Shown: positions 1 through 10,768, counted from the first letter of the stretch. The stretch: 64,000 nt of DNA from an uncultured Granulosicoccaceae bacterium (GCA_938028465.1 CALJAA010000011.1:1-64000), one strand, 5' to 3'. A program made the numbers and translations. The notes: generated from the letters alone by a model not told the origin.

Positions 1-3000
1 TCGATAGCGGCATCGATGATGTCTTCAATCAATACTTTTTTGGGGGCAATCGCGGTAAAGCGTAAGCTCAGCACATCGATTGATGGCAGCTTGCGTTGCA
101 AGTATTTTACTTCGTCGCGCAGCACTAGCTTATAAAGCGCACGTAAACCTTGTGGGTGAGAAAATTGTGCTGCATCGCTGCTTGCAAACAACTTAACGTT
201 AACGTTGCCATCTTCAAATTGCAGCGCTGGGTAACCCTGCATGGTTACACCGGCGCGTTCAATATCAACCGTGTCAGGTAAATCGCCAAAGTTCCAATCC
301 TGTACTGCTGTTTTTTCTATGCCATCGTCTGTATAACTTAATAGGGTTTGCTCAACCTGCCCTTCAAATTCTTTTTGTAGCTGAGGTAAATCACGGCCTG
401 CTTGTATTGTCTTACCCGAACTATCCACTAAGTCAAAACGCATTTGCATATGCGCAGGTAACGAGGATGGATCCCACTCTTTAATCGGCACCTCAATACC
501 TGTCATGCGCTGCAACTGTTTTGACATACTTTGTAGTAGGCTGGTGTTATCAGCTTGCAAGGCATCAGCGCACGCTTTGGCAAAATCGGGCGCTGGTACA
601 AAGTTGCGCCTTAAGGATTTCGGTAACGATTTTATCAGCAAGGTCATCTTTTCTTCGATCATCCCGGGTACCAACCACTCACATCGCAGCGGTTGAATGC
701 GGTTAATCACCTCAACCGGGCACACCAAGGTTACGCCGTCGGCAGGATCACCTGGCATAAAGGTGTAACGCAACGGCAAGACCATATCGCCCATATCCAT
801 TTGATCGGGATACGCGTGATCACTAACTTCATCTGCGCCATCAGCCAGCAGCATTTCGCGCGAGTAGAACAAACGCTTGGGTTGCTCGGATTCAATCTGT
901 TTTCTAAACTGCTCAAATTCTGCAGCTGTGCTGACACCTTCTGGCACCACTTCATCATAAAAATGCACGAGCTCTTGTGGGTCAACTACGATGTCTCGGC
1001 GACGGGTTTTCTCTTCTAGTTCGTTCAGCTCTTCCAGTAATTCAAGGTTGTGTTGATAAAATTCAGCATTTGAAATTAACCCACCTTCCACTAAACCATC
1101 ACGGATGAATACTTGTCGGGATTCAGGCTTATTAATGGGTGAATAGTTAACGCGTTTTTTTGGATTAATGATTAAACCGTATAGCGTTGATTGCTGCCAC
1201 GCCGCCACGGTGCCGCGCTTTTTTTGCCAATGCGGATCACGATAACTGTGCTGCAACAGATGCGCGCCGAGTGTTTCTATCCATTCGGGCTCCACCGCGG
1301 CGACTTGCCTTGCAAAGAGTTTGCTGGTTTCTGCAATCTCGGCCGCCATAATCCACTTAGGGCCTTTTTTAAATAGGCCCGAACCCGGAAACACTGACAA
1401 ATGCCGATTACGCGTGCCGAGATAATCATGGCTTTCCGACTTAACGGCCACATTTGCTAACAACCCCGTAAGCAGCGCTCTATGAATATTTTCGTAAGAG
1501 GCTTCCTTTTCCTGTTCAACTAATTTGAGCTCTTTGCACTGTTTTTGTAATTGTTCGCGCACATCCAACCATTCTATGACGCGCATATAAGCTAAAAAAC
1601 GCTGCTTACACATTTTACGAAACTGCGAGCGCGATAACCGTTTGCGCTGCACTTTGATAAAACTCCACAGATTAAGCCACGCCATGAAGTCTGATTTTTC
1701 GTGATTAAATTCAGCATGCGACTCATCTGATGCCTGGCGCTTCTCAAAGGGCCGTTCGCGCGGGTCTTGCACTGACAATGCACTAACAATGGTTAGCATC
1801 TCGCTAACGCAACCTTCATCGCGCGCCGCCAACACCATTCTGCCCAAGCGAGGGTCAACGGGTAAGCGCGCAAGCTGCCTACCCAATGGCGTGAGTTTTC
1901 GTTCGTCATTAAGCGCACCGAGTTCTTGCAAATTTCGGTAACCGTCATTAATAAATTTGGCATCCGGTTTTTCAACAAACGGGAAGTCGCTAATTTCACC
2001 CAACTGCATGGATGCCATTTGCAAGATAACCGACGATAAATTAGTACGTAATATTTCGGGCTGAGTAAATTCGGGGCGTGCGATAAAGTCGGGTTCATCG
2101 TACAATCGAATACACACACCGGGCGCTACTCGTCCGCAACGCCCCATCCGTTGATTAGCACTAGCTTGCGATACTTTTTCTATGGGTAAGCGTTGCACTT
2201 TACTGCGAACACTATAACGAGATACACGAGCGTAACCAGCATCAACAACTGAACGAATGCCCGGCACGGTTAAGGATGTTTCTGCTACGTTGGTAGCCAA
2301 TACAATACGCGGCCTTGAGTGCGGTGCAAAAATTCGATTTTGATCAGCATTAGATAAGCGCGAAAACAAGGGCAGCACATCAACGTTACGAAACACGGCC
2401 GAATTAGTGCTCTGCTTATTCAGTAAATCAGCCATCTCTCTGATATCACGCTCACCACTTAAAAAGACCAACACATCCTGGTGGCGTTCTTTAAGCAAGG
2501 TTTCACACGCTTCAATAATCGCGTCGGACACATCTCCATCTTCATCCCCCTCGTCGCTGCCGATGGGCTGATACCGCAGCTCGACTGGATAAGTGCGACC
2601 TTCCGCCAATAAGATGGGCGCATCATCAAAGTGTTTTGAAAAGCGTTGTGGGTCAATTGTGGCTGATGTAATGATGACTTTAAGATCGGGCCGCTTAGGC
2701 AACAGGCGTTTGATGTACCCTAATAAAAAATCAATATTCAGGGAGCGCTCATGCGCTTCATCAATAATAAGGGTGTCGTATTGATTAAGCCCAGGGTCGT
2801 TTTGTGTCTCTGATAACAACATACCGTCTGTCATCAATTTAATACGGGTATCGTTGCCCACTTTATCGCTGAAGCGAATCTTATAACCCACCGCGGCACC
2901 CAATTCAGTTTTAAGCTCACTTGCAATGCGCGCGGCAACGGTACGAGCAGCAATGCGGCGTGGCTGGGTGTGCCCAATAAAGCCTGCAGCACCCCGCCCA

Positions 3001-3317
3001 GCCTCAATACACATCTTCGGTATTTGTGTGGTTTTACCTGAACCGGTTTCACCACACACAATCAGTACCTGGTTGTTTGCTAAGAGTTCTAAAAATGCTT
3101 CACGCTGCTCAACAACGGGAAGATCATCAGGGTACGTTGGAACGGGGGCGGTTGAGATACGAAGTTCGCGAGCTGCCGTCGACTTTTCTATAGCCGTGCG
3201 CAACGTTGCTAAGCCATTAGCATCGGACTTAATTTTTTTTATTTGGCGCCTAAGACGGGGTTTATCAGCTTGAAGACAGGCGTCAACAAGACCGTGGAGT
3301 TCTCGTGCACTCGCCAT
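1..3317 (-). CDS. hrpA: ATP-dependent RNA helicase HrpA (DEAH box), 3' end truncated by window edge
   Basis: Reverse-strand reading from ATG at 3317 gives MASARELHGLVDACLQADKPRLRRQIKKIKSDANGLAT...; the frame appears to run off the left edge, which is why the ORF track lists only short out-of-frame ORFs here. Helicase-like content on the minus strand around 2.7-3.1 kb. Confidence 0.85.
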   Translation of the reverse strand, partial: MASARELHGLVDACLQADKPRLRRQIKKIKSDANGLATLRTAIEKSTAARELRISTAPVPTYPDDLPVVEQREAFLELLANNQVLIVCGETGSGKTTQIPKMCIEAGRGAAGFIGHTQPRRIAARTVAARIASELKTELGAAVGYKIRFSDKVGNDTRIKLMTDGMLLSETQNDPGLNQYDTLIIDEAHERSLNIDFLLGYIKRLLPKRPDLKVIITSATIDPQRFSKHFDDAPILLAEGRTYPVELRYQPIGSDEGDEDGDVSDAIIEACETLLKERHQDVLVFLSGERDIREMADLLNKQSTNSAVFRNVDVLPLFSRLSNADQNRIFAPHSRPRIVLATNVAETSLTVPGIRSVVDAGYARVSRYSVRSKVQRLPIEKVSQASANQRMGRCGRVAPGVCIRLYDEPDFIARPEFTQPEILRTNLSSVILQMASMQLGEISDFPFVEKPDAKFINDGYRNLQELGALNDERKLTPLGRQLARLPVDPRLGRMVLAARDEGCVSEMLTIVSALSVQDPRERPFEKRQASDESHAEFNHEKSDFMAWLNLWSFIKVQRKRLSRSQFRKMCKQRFLAYMRVIEWLDVREQLQKQCKELKLVEQEKEASYENIHRALLTGLLANVAVKSESHDYLGTRNRHLSVFPGSGLFKKGPKWIMAAEIAETSKLFARQVAAVEPEWIETLGAHLLQHSYRDPHWQKKRGTVAAWQQSTLYGLIINPKKRVNYSPINKPESRQVFIRDGLVEGGLISNAEFYQHNLELLEELNELEEKTRRRDIVVDPQELVHFYDEVVPEGVSTAAEFEQFRKQIESEQPKRLFYSREMLLADGADEVSDHAYPDQMDMGDMVLPLRYTFMPGDPADGVTLVCPVEVINRIQPLRCEWLVPGMIEEKMTLLIKSLPKSLRRNFVPAPDFAKACADALQADNTSLLQSMSKQLQRMTGIEVPIKEWDPSSLPAHMQMRFDLVDSSGKTIQAGRDLPQLQKEFEGQVEQTLLSYTDDGIEKTAVQDWNFGDLPDTVDIERAGVTMQGYPALQFEDGNVNVKLFASSDAAQFSHPQGLRALYKLVLRDEVKYLQRKLPSIDVLSLRFTAIAPKKVLIEDIIDAAI

Positions 3318-3332
3318 GGTACACGCTCGTTA

Positions 3333-3935
3333 TCAACCAGTTACGCGAACAATATCGTACGCAACACTGCCTCGGCGCAAACGCTTTTTGGCTTCGGTCA
3401 ACCGATTTTGATCAAAAAATGGCCCGATACGAACCCGATGGCCACTTACTCCATCCGCATTTTCTCGTTCAACCACAAACGCTTCCAAGCCTAATAACAA
3501 AACCGCCGCACGCCGCTGTTCAGCTTCCGCAACACTTGCAAAGCTACCGGCTTGCAAGTAGTAAGACTCCTGCCCAATACTACTAGCCGGTATCTCGGTA
3601 TAAGTTTGATCCGCCAAGTTTTGCGTATTTAGATTTTGTGCAGATGCCGACACCACACGAGTGGCTGGCTTAATAATCGTTTTTTCTTCCGGGATCTGAA
3701 CAATTTCAATCGGAGCTGAATCTACCTGATCAGCAAGCACCGTATAAAATTCGTAGTCGTTCTTTTTAGCCACAGACTGATTGGGGGCGCTATTAACACG
3801 CGTAGCGTGATAATCACTCAGGCTGGTATCAACAGGCAAGTTTGCCAACAACATGACAAAGCCAGCGACAAACCCTACTAGTAACCCCAACGCCAATACA
3901 TAGAGGCGCGTGTGTTGGGGTTCAGAATCAGACAT
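3333..3935 (-). CDS. SPOR-domain membrane protein (FtsN-like)
   Basis: N-terminal TM segment plus C-terminal SPOR-like repeat (YYLQAGSFASVAEAEQRRAAVLLLGLEAFVVERE...VRIGPFFDQNRLTEAKKRL); next to argS. Confidence 0.8.
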   Translation of the reverse strand: MSDSEPQHTRLYVLALGLLVGFVAGFVMLLANLPVDTSLSDYHATRVNSAPNQSVAKKNDYEFYTVLADQVDSAPIEIVQIPEEKTIIKPATRVVSASAQNLNTQNLADQTYTEIPASSIGQESYYLQAGSFASVAEAEQRRAAVLLLGLEAFVVERENADGVSGHRVRIGPFFDQNRLTEAKKRLRRGSVAYDIVRVTG

Positions 3936-3937
3936 TA

Positions 3938-5713
3938 TTACATTACCTCAGGAGTAGACACGTCAATCAAGCTCAGCCCATTGACCAATACTTGCTTAAC
4001 AGCCAATAGCAAACAAAAACGGGCATTTCTAAGTGCCGCGTCATCAACAAGGGCTTTATGCGCCGCGTAGTAGATATGTAGACCATTTGCGAGATCTCGC
4101 AAGTATCCTGTTAGCTGATGTGGCTCATGTTCGAACGCTGCCTTCTCAACAACCTCAGGATATTTGTTGAGAAGCGTCAAAAGTTCGGCCTCTTCTGCGG
4201 TATCCAGAAGTGCTAATGATGCCAAGCCCGCCTCAATATCATGCGTTTGGTTTTTATGGCCGAGCTCACGCTGCATGCTGCAAATTCGCGCATGCGCGTA
4301 CTGCACGTAGTAGACCGGGTTGTTTTTATTTTGAGTTTTCGCCAGATCGAGATCGAAATCCAGATGCTGTTGATAACGCCGCATGACGTAAAAATAGCGA
4401 GCAGCGTCAACTCCGATCTCGTCATACAATTCTTTGAGTGTGACAAATGAGCCCGAGCGCGTCGACATTTGCACTCTTTCACCGTTACGAAACAGGTTGG
4501 CGAATTGGATCAACAAGAATTCAAGCTTTTCTCGAGGGTGCCCTAAAGCTACACAGGCGGCGTACATGCGTTCGGTATAACCATGATGGTCAGAACCGAA
4601 TAGGTATAGCACTTTGTCGTAGCCACGTTCAATCTTATTGTTGATATAGGCAACATCGGATGCAAAATAAGTGGTTAAACCATTACTTCTAACAACCACA
4701 CGGTCTTTGTCGTCCCCAAAAGTCGTACTTCGAAACACCTTTGCGCCATCTTGTTCGTAGATATGGCCAGCCGCTTCTAATTTATCGATACAGGTAGCCA
4801 CATCACCAGCAATGCTCGCTTCACTGAACCAGCTGTCATAGATGACTCTGAATTCTTCGAGGTCAGCCTTGATGCCATCAAGCACCGAGTTAACAGCCTC
4901 ATCGAACACGGATCGATAACTGTTGCCACCCAATAGTGATTTAGCCTTCGCAATCAGGCCATCGATATGCAGCTCTTTATCGCCACTGACTACCTTGTCA
5001 TTGACGTCCTTAGCTTCATCCGCTGGAACATCTTTGAACACCTCGGCAATGGGCTTAACAAAAGCATCACCATGCTCAGCAACCAACTTGGCCGCGATAT
5101 CCGCGATGTAGTCGCCCTGATAACCATTAGATGGAAAAACCAGCTCATGACCATGAGCCTCTAAATAACGCAACCAAACACTTGCCGCCAAGATATCCAT
5201 CTGGCGCCCAGCATCGTTGACATAATATTCGCGATCGACCTCAACACCGACTGCGGTGAGTAAATTAGAAATGGTCGCACCTAATGCCGCGCCGCGGCCA
5301 TGACCCACATGCAGCGGCCCTGTTGGATTAGCCGATACATACTCAACTTGCCAACGCTGGCCTTTGCCTTTATCACTTAGCCCGTATTGCTCTTTGGCAC
5401 TGAGCACCTGGCCCACAACAGCGGCTTGGATGTCATCTTCGGCAAAAAAGTTAATAAAGCCCGGGCCTGCCAGCTCTGCTTTGCTGACGCCACTGGGCAA
5501 AGGCGCGGCATCGAGTATCGCCTGAGCAATATCACGCGGCGCACGGCCAGCAGGCTTGGCCAAAATCATGGCAAGGTTGCTAGCGTAATCGCCATGCGAG
5601 GGATCGCGGGTTCGCGAGATAGTGATGGTAGGACTCACATCGTCGGGCACAACATCATTCGCCTTTAATACTGCTAAAGCGTCGGCCAAAAATTGTTCGA
5701 GATGTGCTTTCAA
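3938..5713 (-). CDS. argS: Arginyl-tRNA synthetase
   Basis: VEYVSANPTGPLHVGHGRGAALGATISNLL (HIGH motif), 591 aa, class I ArgRS architecture. Confidence 0.97.
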   Translation of the reverse strand: MKAHLEQFLADALAVLKANDVVPDDVSPTITISRTRDPSHGDYASNLAMILAKPAGRAPRDIAQAILDAAPLPSGVSKAELAGPGFINFFAEDDIQAAVVGQVLSAKEQYGLSDKGKGQRWQVEYVSANPTGPLHVGHGRGAALGATISNLLTAVGVEVDREYYVNDAGRQMDILAASVWLRYLEAHGHELVFPSNGYQGDYIADIAAKLVAEHGDAFVKPIAEVFKDVPADEAKDVNDKVVSGDKELHIDGLIAKAKSLLGGNSYRSVFDEAVNSVLDGIKADLEEFRVIYDSWFSEASIAGDVATCIDKLEAAGHIYEQDGAKVFRSTTFGDDKDRVVVRSNGLTTYFASDVAYINNKIERGYDKVLYLFGSDHHGYTERMYAACVALGHPREKLEFLLIQFANLFRNGERVQMSTRSGSFVTLKELYDEIGVDAARYFYVMRRYQQHLDFDLDLAKTQNKNNPVYYVQYAHARICSMQRELGHKNQTHDIEAGLASLALLDTAEEAELLTLLNKYPEVVEKAAFEHEPHQLTGYLRDLANGLHIYYAAHKALVDDAALRNARFCLLLAVKQVLVNGLSLIDVSTPEVM

Positions 5714-5760
5714 CTGCGTGGCAACTACCTAAAACCGATAGTTTACCGAATTATCATGCT

Positions 5761-5826
5761 AACTAGGGTGAAGTGTTGTCACTTGTGCGCAGAATGTGAC
5801 TACGGATTGATCACTTCACCCTAGTT
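5761..5826. repeat. 15-bp perfect inverted repeat with nested 5-bp repeat in the phoX-argS gap
   Basis: AACTAGGGTGAAGTG (5761-5775) and CACTTCACCCTAGTT (5812-5826), with inner GTCAC/GTGAC. Confidence 0.9.
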
Positions 5827-5833
5827 ATTTCGC

Positions 5834-7753
5834 TTAGACGACTCGTCCGCCATCCTCTCGTTGAACGGCCAACACTGCCGAACGCGGCACACTATCACCG
5901 CCCTCTGGCCAATGACTGCCTCCACGCTCACCCGGATGCTGTATTCCGACAAACAAGGTTCGCTTATCAGCACTCCACGTTAAGCCCGTCACTTCGCATT
6001 CATTGGGCCCAACTAAAAAGCGTTTTATTTCTCCGGTTGCAGGATCACTGGCAAGCATTTGATTATTACCTTGACCAGCGAAATCTTTCTCGTTGGAATA
6101 GTTACCGTCGGTTTGGATCCAGAGGATGCCGTTGTCATCAAACTTCAGCCCATCTGGCGAATTAAACATATTGCTCGCATCCACATTGCTCGAACCTGCA
6201 CGGGCATCGTTGTACACCTCTGGATTACCCGCTAGTACGTAGAGATCCCAAGCAAAACCACTACTGGTGTGATCACTACCGTTCGGCCGCCAGCGTACAA
6301 TTTGCCCATAATGATTTTCTGCCCTTGGATTAGGGCCGGCAGCTGGCGTGAGATCACCTCCCGCGTTCGGCTTTATGCCACGATTTTTATTGTTAGTTAA
6401 TGCGCAATATACTTCGGCAGCATTGGGGTTGGATGCCACCCACTCAGGCCTGTCCATGGTGGTGGCGCCAACAGCGGATGCGCCAATGCGGGTATGAATA
6501 CACACCTCGGCCATGCTCGCAAGGCCCGTGCTTTCCGGCGTAAGCTCAATCCACTCACCCGCACCGTTATCATGAAACTTGGCCACATAAAGTTTGCCAT
6601 CTTCCATCAGCGAATCGGTTTCGCCACCCACCGCATAGTAACCGTTTGATACGTAACGATATAAAAACTCGCCGCGTTCATCGTCGCCCATATACACAAC
6701 GATACGGCCATCACCATTCACAACCATTTCAGCGTTTTCATGTTTGAAACGACCAAGCGCTGACCGTTTTTTAGGCTTAGCATCTGGTTGGCTTGGATCA
6801 ACCTCGACAACAAAGCCCAAACGATTCGGTTCGTTTGGATGCTTGGCTACATCAAAGCGTTCGTCCACACGGGCAAATTGGTAACCCCAATCTTTAGCAG
6901 ACACTCCATAGCGTTTGAGCTCAGGTGATACTTTGTGTTTTTCATCTTCTGCTGAAAAGTATCCATTGAAATTTTCTTCGCAAGCTAAGTACGTACCCCA
7001 AGGTGTTCTGCCGTTACCACAGTTATTAAAGGTACCTAATGAAGTTGTGCCGGTAGGATCAGCTGCGGTTTTCATTAGATCATGCCCCGCTGCAGGGCCT
7101 GTGATTGTTGTGGGTGTATCTGGTGTAACACGACGGTTGTAAGGGCTATCTTTGACGACCCCCCATGTGCCATCGGTTTCTGCTATTTCTGCAATCGTTA
7201 AACCATGCGCCATTTTTATTTTTAACACGTCATCATCATTGGCGGGTTTACCATCAGGGCGATTGCCCCACATCACTTTTCGGTTGGAGTATTCGTTATT
7301 AACAACGATAACGGTTTTATCACCGACAGCGAAAACATCCATGCCATCAATATTATCGCCAAAGGCTTTTTCTTGTGAGGCGGCGGTACCACGAGTAGCG
7401 TGATCAAACTCCGGCACACCAGACCATAAAGGATCACCCCATCTTACGACAACATGCGACTTATACCCTTCAGGCAAGCTGATGGTGTCTGCGGTGTCTG
7501 CACTAATCGGTGTAAAAGCCATTCGGCTACTTGCCGCATGCGCATCGTTTGATAAAACATTGTAGCCACCCAATGCGGCGATGCTACCAAACGCTACAAC
7601 ACTTTTAAGTAAGTCGCGCCGGCTCATAGCAGCTTCGACAACACGATCGAAATCCGTGGTTTCAGCAGTGGGGTTGACTAGCTCATCAAAATCGTCAAAC
7701 GATAGCTCATCGGGGGTTTGGTTATTATTGTCATGGTTCATGTATTGCTCCAC
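5834..7753 (-). CDS. phoX: PhoX family phosphatase (DUF839), Tat-exported
   Basis: SRRDLLKSVVAFGSIAALGG twin-arginine signal; NNCGNGRTPWGTYLACEENFNGYF and FNSPDGLKFDDNGILWIQTDG motifs. Confidence 0.9.
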   Translation of the reverse strand: MEQYMNHDNNNQTPDELSFDDFDELVNPTAETTDFDRVVEAAMSRRDLLKSVVAFGSIAALGGYNVLSNDAHAASSRMAFTPISADTADTISLPEGYKSHVVVRWGDPLWSGVPEFDHATRGTAASQEKAFGDNIDGMDVFAVGDKTVIVVNNEYSNRKVMWGNRPDGKPANDDDVLKIKMAHGLTIAEIAETDGTWGVVKDSPYNRRVTPDTPTTITGPAAGHDLMKTAADPTGTTSLGTFNNCGNGRTPWGTYLACEENFNGYFSAEDEKHKVSPELKRYGVSAKDWGYQFARVDERFDVAKHPNEPNRLGFVVEVDPSQPDAKPKKRSALGRFKHENAEMVVNGDGRIVVYMGDDERGEFLYRYVSNGYYAVGGETDSLMEDGKLYVAKFHDNGAGEWIELTPESTGLASMAEVCIHTRIGASAVGATTMDRPEWVASNPNAAEVYCALTNNKNRGIKPNAGGDLTPAAGPNPRAENHYGQIVRWRPNGSDHTSSGFAWDLYVLAGNPEVYNDARAGSSNVDASNMFNSPDGLKFDDNGILWIQTDGNYSNEKDFAGQGNNQMLASDPATGEIKRFLVGPNECEVTGLTWSADKRTLFVGIQHPGERGGSHWPEGGDSVPRSAVLAVQREDGGRVV

Positions 7754-8022
7754 AAGTGTCGCGATGCCACGAGCAACGTTTATGCGTTAACAGGCAGCAT
7801 CAATTAGAATTTTTAGTCTTCTGTTGCCCACTTAAGATGCCACCATAAATTGCACAGCGCAATAGCGAATTCACTGTGTAGAGGGTTTACCCCAAACCAA
7901 AGAAAATGTGCGACACATTGCCGCAGTTGTTTCACTAAATTTACTACGACCTGTTGCGCTGCCGCTGTAGCCTTGCAATCATTACGCTGCATTATTATGC
8001 AAAAAAAATAAGCATAGCCACG

Positions 8023-10215
8023 CTAGAACAAATCTACCGGATCTACATCAATCGACCAGCGCGTCCGCTTTGCGCCTTCTAGCTCCGGTATGGAACGATT
8101 CAACATCGACAACAACGCGTTTAAACCAGAACGCTTACCCGCTTGAAACAATAACTGGGCACGATAGCGCCCGCCCAATCGCTCCATTGGGGCAGGTGCT
8201 GGGCCCAACACCACTACACCGTCAAGCTTGTAGCCATCAATTAACTGACGTACTTGTTTTAAGAACCGCACTGGCGAAGCGCTATCAGTTGCTTCTGCTC
8301 GCAACAAGGCCACAAAGGAATACGGCGGCCAATAGGCTTGCTCACGTTCTTCAAGTGCACTCTTTGCAAACGCATCGTAGCCCTCACTCACCAATAGCTT
8401 CATCATTTCGTTATCGGGGTTTCGGGTTTGTATTAATACTTTGCCTTGACGCTTTTCACGCCCGGAACGGCCAGCCACTTGCACAATCAACTGCCCCATT
8501 TGTTCAAGTGCACGAAAGTCTGTACCAAACAAACCGCGATCAGCATCGAGAATACCGACCAAGGTTACGCCTGGAAAATGATGACCCTTAGCCAGCATTT
8601 GCGTGCCCACTAAAATTTGCGCGTCTCCTCGAGTGGCGGCTTCTAATTGTTTTTCAAGCTCACCTTTACGTCGTGTGCTGTCTCTATCAATACGCGCAAC
8701 CGTGGCATCAGGAAACGCATCTTGCATGGCTGCAGCAATTCGCTCAGTACCGTAACCCACATTATCAAGCGAATCCGAACCACAGGATTCACACACGCGT
8801 GGTATTGCACGCTCTGACCCACAATGATGGCAACGCAGGCGCGCGCGTTTTGCGTGCACTGTCATGTGTGCATCACATCGATTGCAATCGGCACATGCAC
8901 CACAATCATTACATAACAACGTTGGTGAAAAACCTCTGCGATTAATAAACACCAGTGCTTGCCCGCCTTCATTGAGCGCTGTTTCAACCGCCATCAGCAA
9001 TCGATCACTTATGCCTTCAATTAAAGGCCTACGGCGAATATCCAACAAGGCCATTTCGGGTGGTTTGGCATCGCCTGCGCGTCTTTGCAGACGTAATAAA
9101 CTGAAACGCTCTTGTTGCGCGTTATATAAGGTTTCAAATGAGGGCGTGGCAGTACCGAGCACGATCGGGCATTGTTCATCGCGGGCACGAATCAACGCAA
9201 GATCACGCGCGTGATAGCGAAAACCATCTTGCTGCTTTAGTGATGAATCATGCTCTTCATCGATGATGATCATGCCTAAGCGAGGCAGTGGCGTGAAAAT
9301 AGATGAACGCGTGCCCACTACAACATTGGCTTTGCCCTGACTGGCTAGTAACCAATTTTGTAACCGCTGCGTATCGTTAAGCCCGGAATGTAGGCTGACT
9401 AGACACCCACTGATACGCCGCTCAAAGCGCTGCATAAGTTGTGGCGTTAACGAAATCTCCGGCACCATGATAAGCACCTGTTCACCGCGCTCAAGCACCT
9501 CATCAATCAAACGTAGGTACACCTCGGTTTTACCACTACCAGTGACACCGTGAAGTAAGAAAGGTTTGAATGCCCCAATAGCTTCACTTACTGCCGTAAC
9601 AGCAGTTTGTTGTTCTTCAAGTAACTCAGGGCCTTGTTGCTTAGAAAGATTCTCAGGCACATTATCTTGCAACTGACGCGCAACCAAGCCTTGCTCGACA
9701 AGCGGCTTGATAACCGAGCGCCAGCGCGTGCTTATCGTGGCCAGGGTTTCTGCGGCTACTGGCATACCAACACCGGCAAGCTTTAGGCGATCTAAAATCG
9801 CGGTTTGTACAGATGCGTTTTTGGCAGGTTGATGCTGCAAGCCTGCCTCATTTATTTGAAAGCTCTCAATTTGGGCAAGCTCAGTTGGATTACCCCGCCG
9901 CAACAGCACCGGCAAAGCCGTCGTGAGTACATCCCCAATGGGGTGATGGTAGTAACGGCTGGCCCACTGCAACATCGAAAATAGCTTCGCAGGGATCACT
10001 GGCTGCTCATCGTGCACCCGGGAGATAGCACGCATCTTTTTAGCCGGCACCTGAGAATCCGTGGCTGTGGCCAGCACAACGCCAACAACACTTCGCCTGC
10101 CGAAGGGCACCGTGACACGCACACCCGGTACAACAGCTTGTGGCGACTGCCATAGGTAGTCGAATGTTTGGTGCAACGGCGTCGGGATCGCCACTTGAAC
10201 TATCGTTTGTGTCAC
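8023..10215 (-). CDS. priA: Primosomal protein N' (replication restart helicase PriA)
   Basis: LLHGVTGSGKTEVYLRLI Walker A, DEEH box, zinc-binding cysteine cluster (CNDCGACADCNRCDAHMTVHAKRARLRCHHCG...CESCGS). Confidence 0.97.
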   Translation of the reverse strand: MTQTIVQVAIPTPLHQTFDYLWQSPQAVVPGVRVTVPFGRRSVVGVVLATATDSQVPAKKMRAISRVHDEQPVIPAKLFSMLQWASRYYHHPIGDVLTTALPVLLRRGNPTELAQIESFQINEAGLQHQPAKNASVQTAILDRLKLAGVGMPVAAETLATISTRWRSVIKPLVEQGLVARQLQDNVPENLSKQQGPELLEEQQTAVTAVSEAIGAFKPFLLHGVTGSGKTEVYLRLIDEVLERGEQVLIMVPEISLTPQLMQRFERRISGCLVSLHSGLNDTQRLQNWLLASQGKANVVVGTRSSIFTPLPRLGMIIIDEEHDSSLKQQDGFRYHARDLALIRARDEQCPIVLGTATPSFETLYNAQQERFSLLRLQRRAGDAKPPEMALLDIRRRPLIEGISDRLLMAVETALNEGGQALVFINRRGFSPTLLCNDCGACADCNRCDAHMTVHAKRARLRCHHCGSERAIPRVCESCGSDSLDNVGYGTERIAAAMQDAFPDATVARIDRDSTRRKGELEKQLEAATRGDAQILVGTQMLAKGHHFPGVTLVGILDADRGLFGTDFRALEQMGQLIVQVAGRSGREKRQGKVLIQTRNPDNEMMKLLVSEGYDAFAKSALEEREQAYWPPYSFVALLRAEATDSASPVRFLKQVRQLIDGYKLDGVVVLGPAPAPMERLGGRYRAQLLFQAGKRSGLNALLSMLNRSIPELEGAKRTRWSIDVDPVDLF

Positions 10216-10394
10216 CCGAATAAAATCTCTAGGTTATGGCTGGTTTTGCTCATGGCGGTAGTGTATCCAAAGCGGCCTTCAAACCAACAAATCGACCATC
10301 ATTTCACTCAAAACAGATGCTGTTGAAACCTTATTAACCAAAACCAAGGAACTTTTGATCGAATTCATGCCAACTATTCTGTCTAACCCGCTCC

Positions 10395-10608
10395 TTATCC
10401 ACAAATTCTGTGGATAACTATGTGGATTAAAATGATTTTCGAGAAAAAACCTCGGAAAAAAGACGGTTTCTTTTAAAATGGTCGAATATTGATCACATCG
10501 ACATAAATCTATTTATATCAGTTAGTTACAGCACTAATTTAAACTAAATCTCTTCGCTACTACAACAAACTGTGACGCGCATCAACACTTTTTCTTGGCT
10601 GTGTATAA
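10395..10608. promoter_or_regulatory. DnaA-box cluster in AT-rich intergenic region
   Basis: TTATCCACA 10395-10403 (+); TGTGGATAA 10409-10417 (- strand TTATCCACA); TGTGGATTA 10421-10429 (- strand TAATCCACA); TGTGTATAA 10600-10608 (- strand TTATACACA). Confidence 0.65.
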
Positions 10609-10768
10609 CAAGTGCTCTTGTTATTTAGTCAAGCCCCTAAACGACTTTTTTTAGGGGTAATTTGAGAAATAATTGTGTCCACAGAGGCTGAAATCCGACA
10701 AATCGACGACATGCATAATCATCGAATTGCGTCTACTAAAATGTTCTACCAAAGATTAATGAATGGTA

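Noticed and set aside
505-3273. Many short ORFs on both strands at the left end of the window
   Set aside because: They are out-of-frame or antisense to the hrpA reading frame, which is open to the window edge and therefore missing from the ORF track.
8070-9214. Plus-strand ORFs antisense to priA (173 aa, 90 aa, 116 aa)
   Set aside because: Antisense to a strongly conserved gene and lacking any recognised domain.
10395-10608. Calling this region the chromosomal oriC outright
   Set aside because: No dnaA, dnaN, mnmG or rnpA nearby and flanking gene orientation does not diverge clearly from it; reported as a DnaA-box cluster only.
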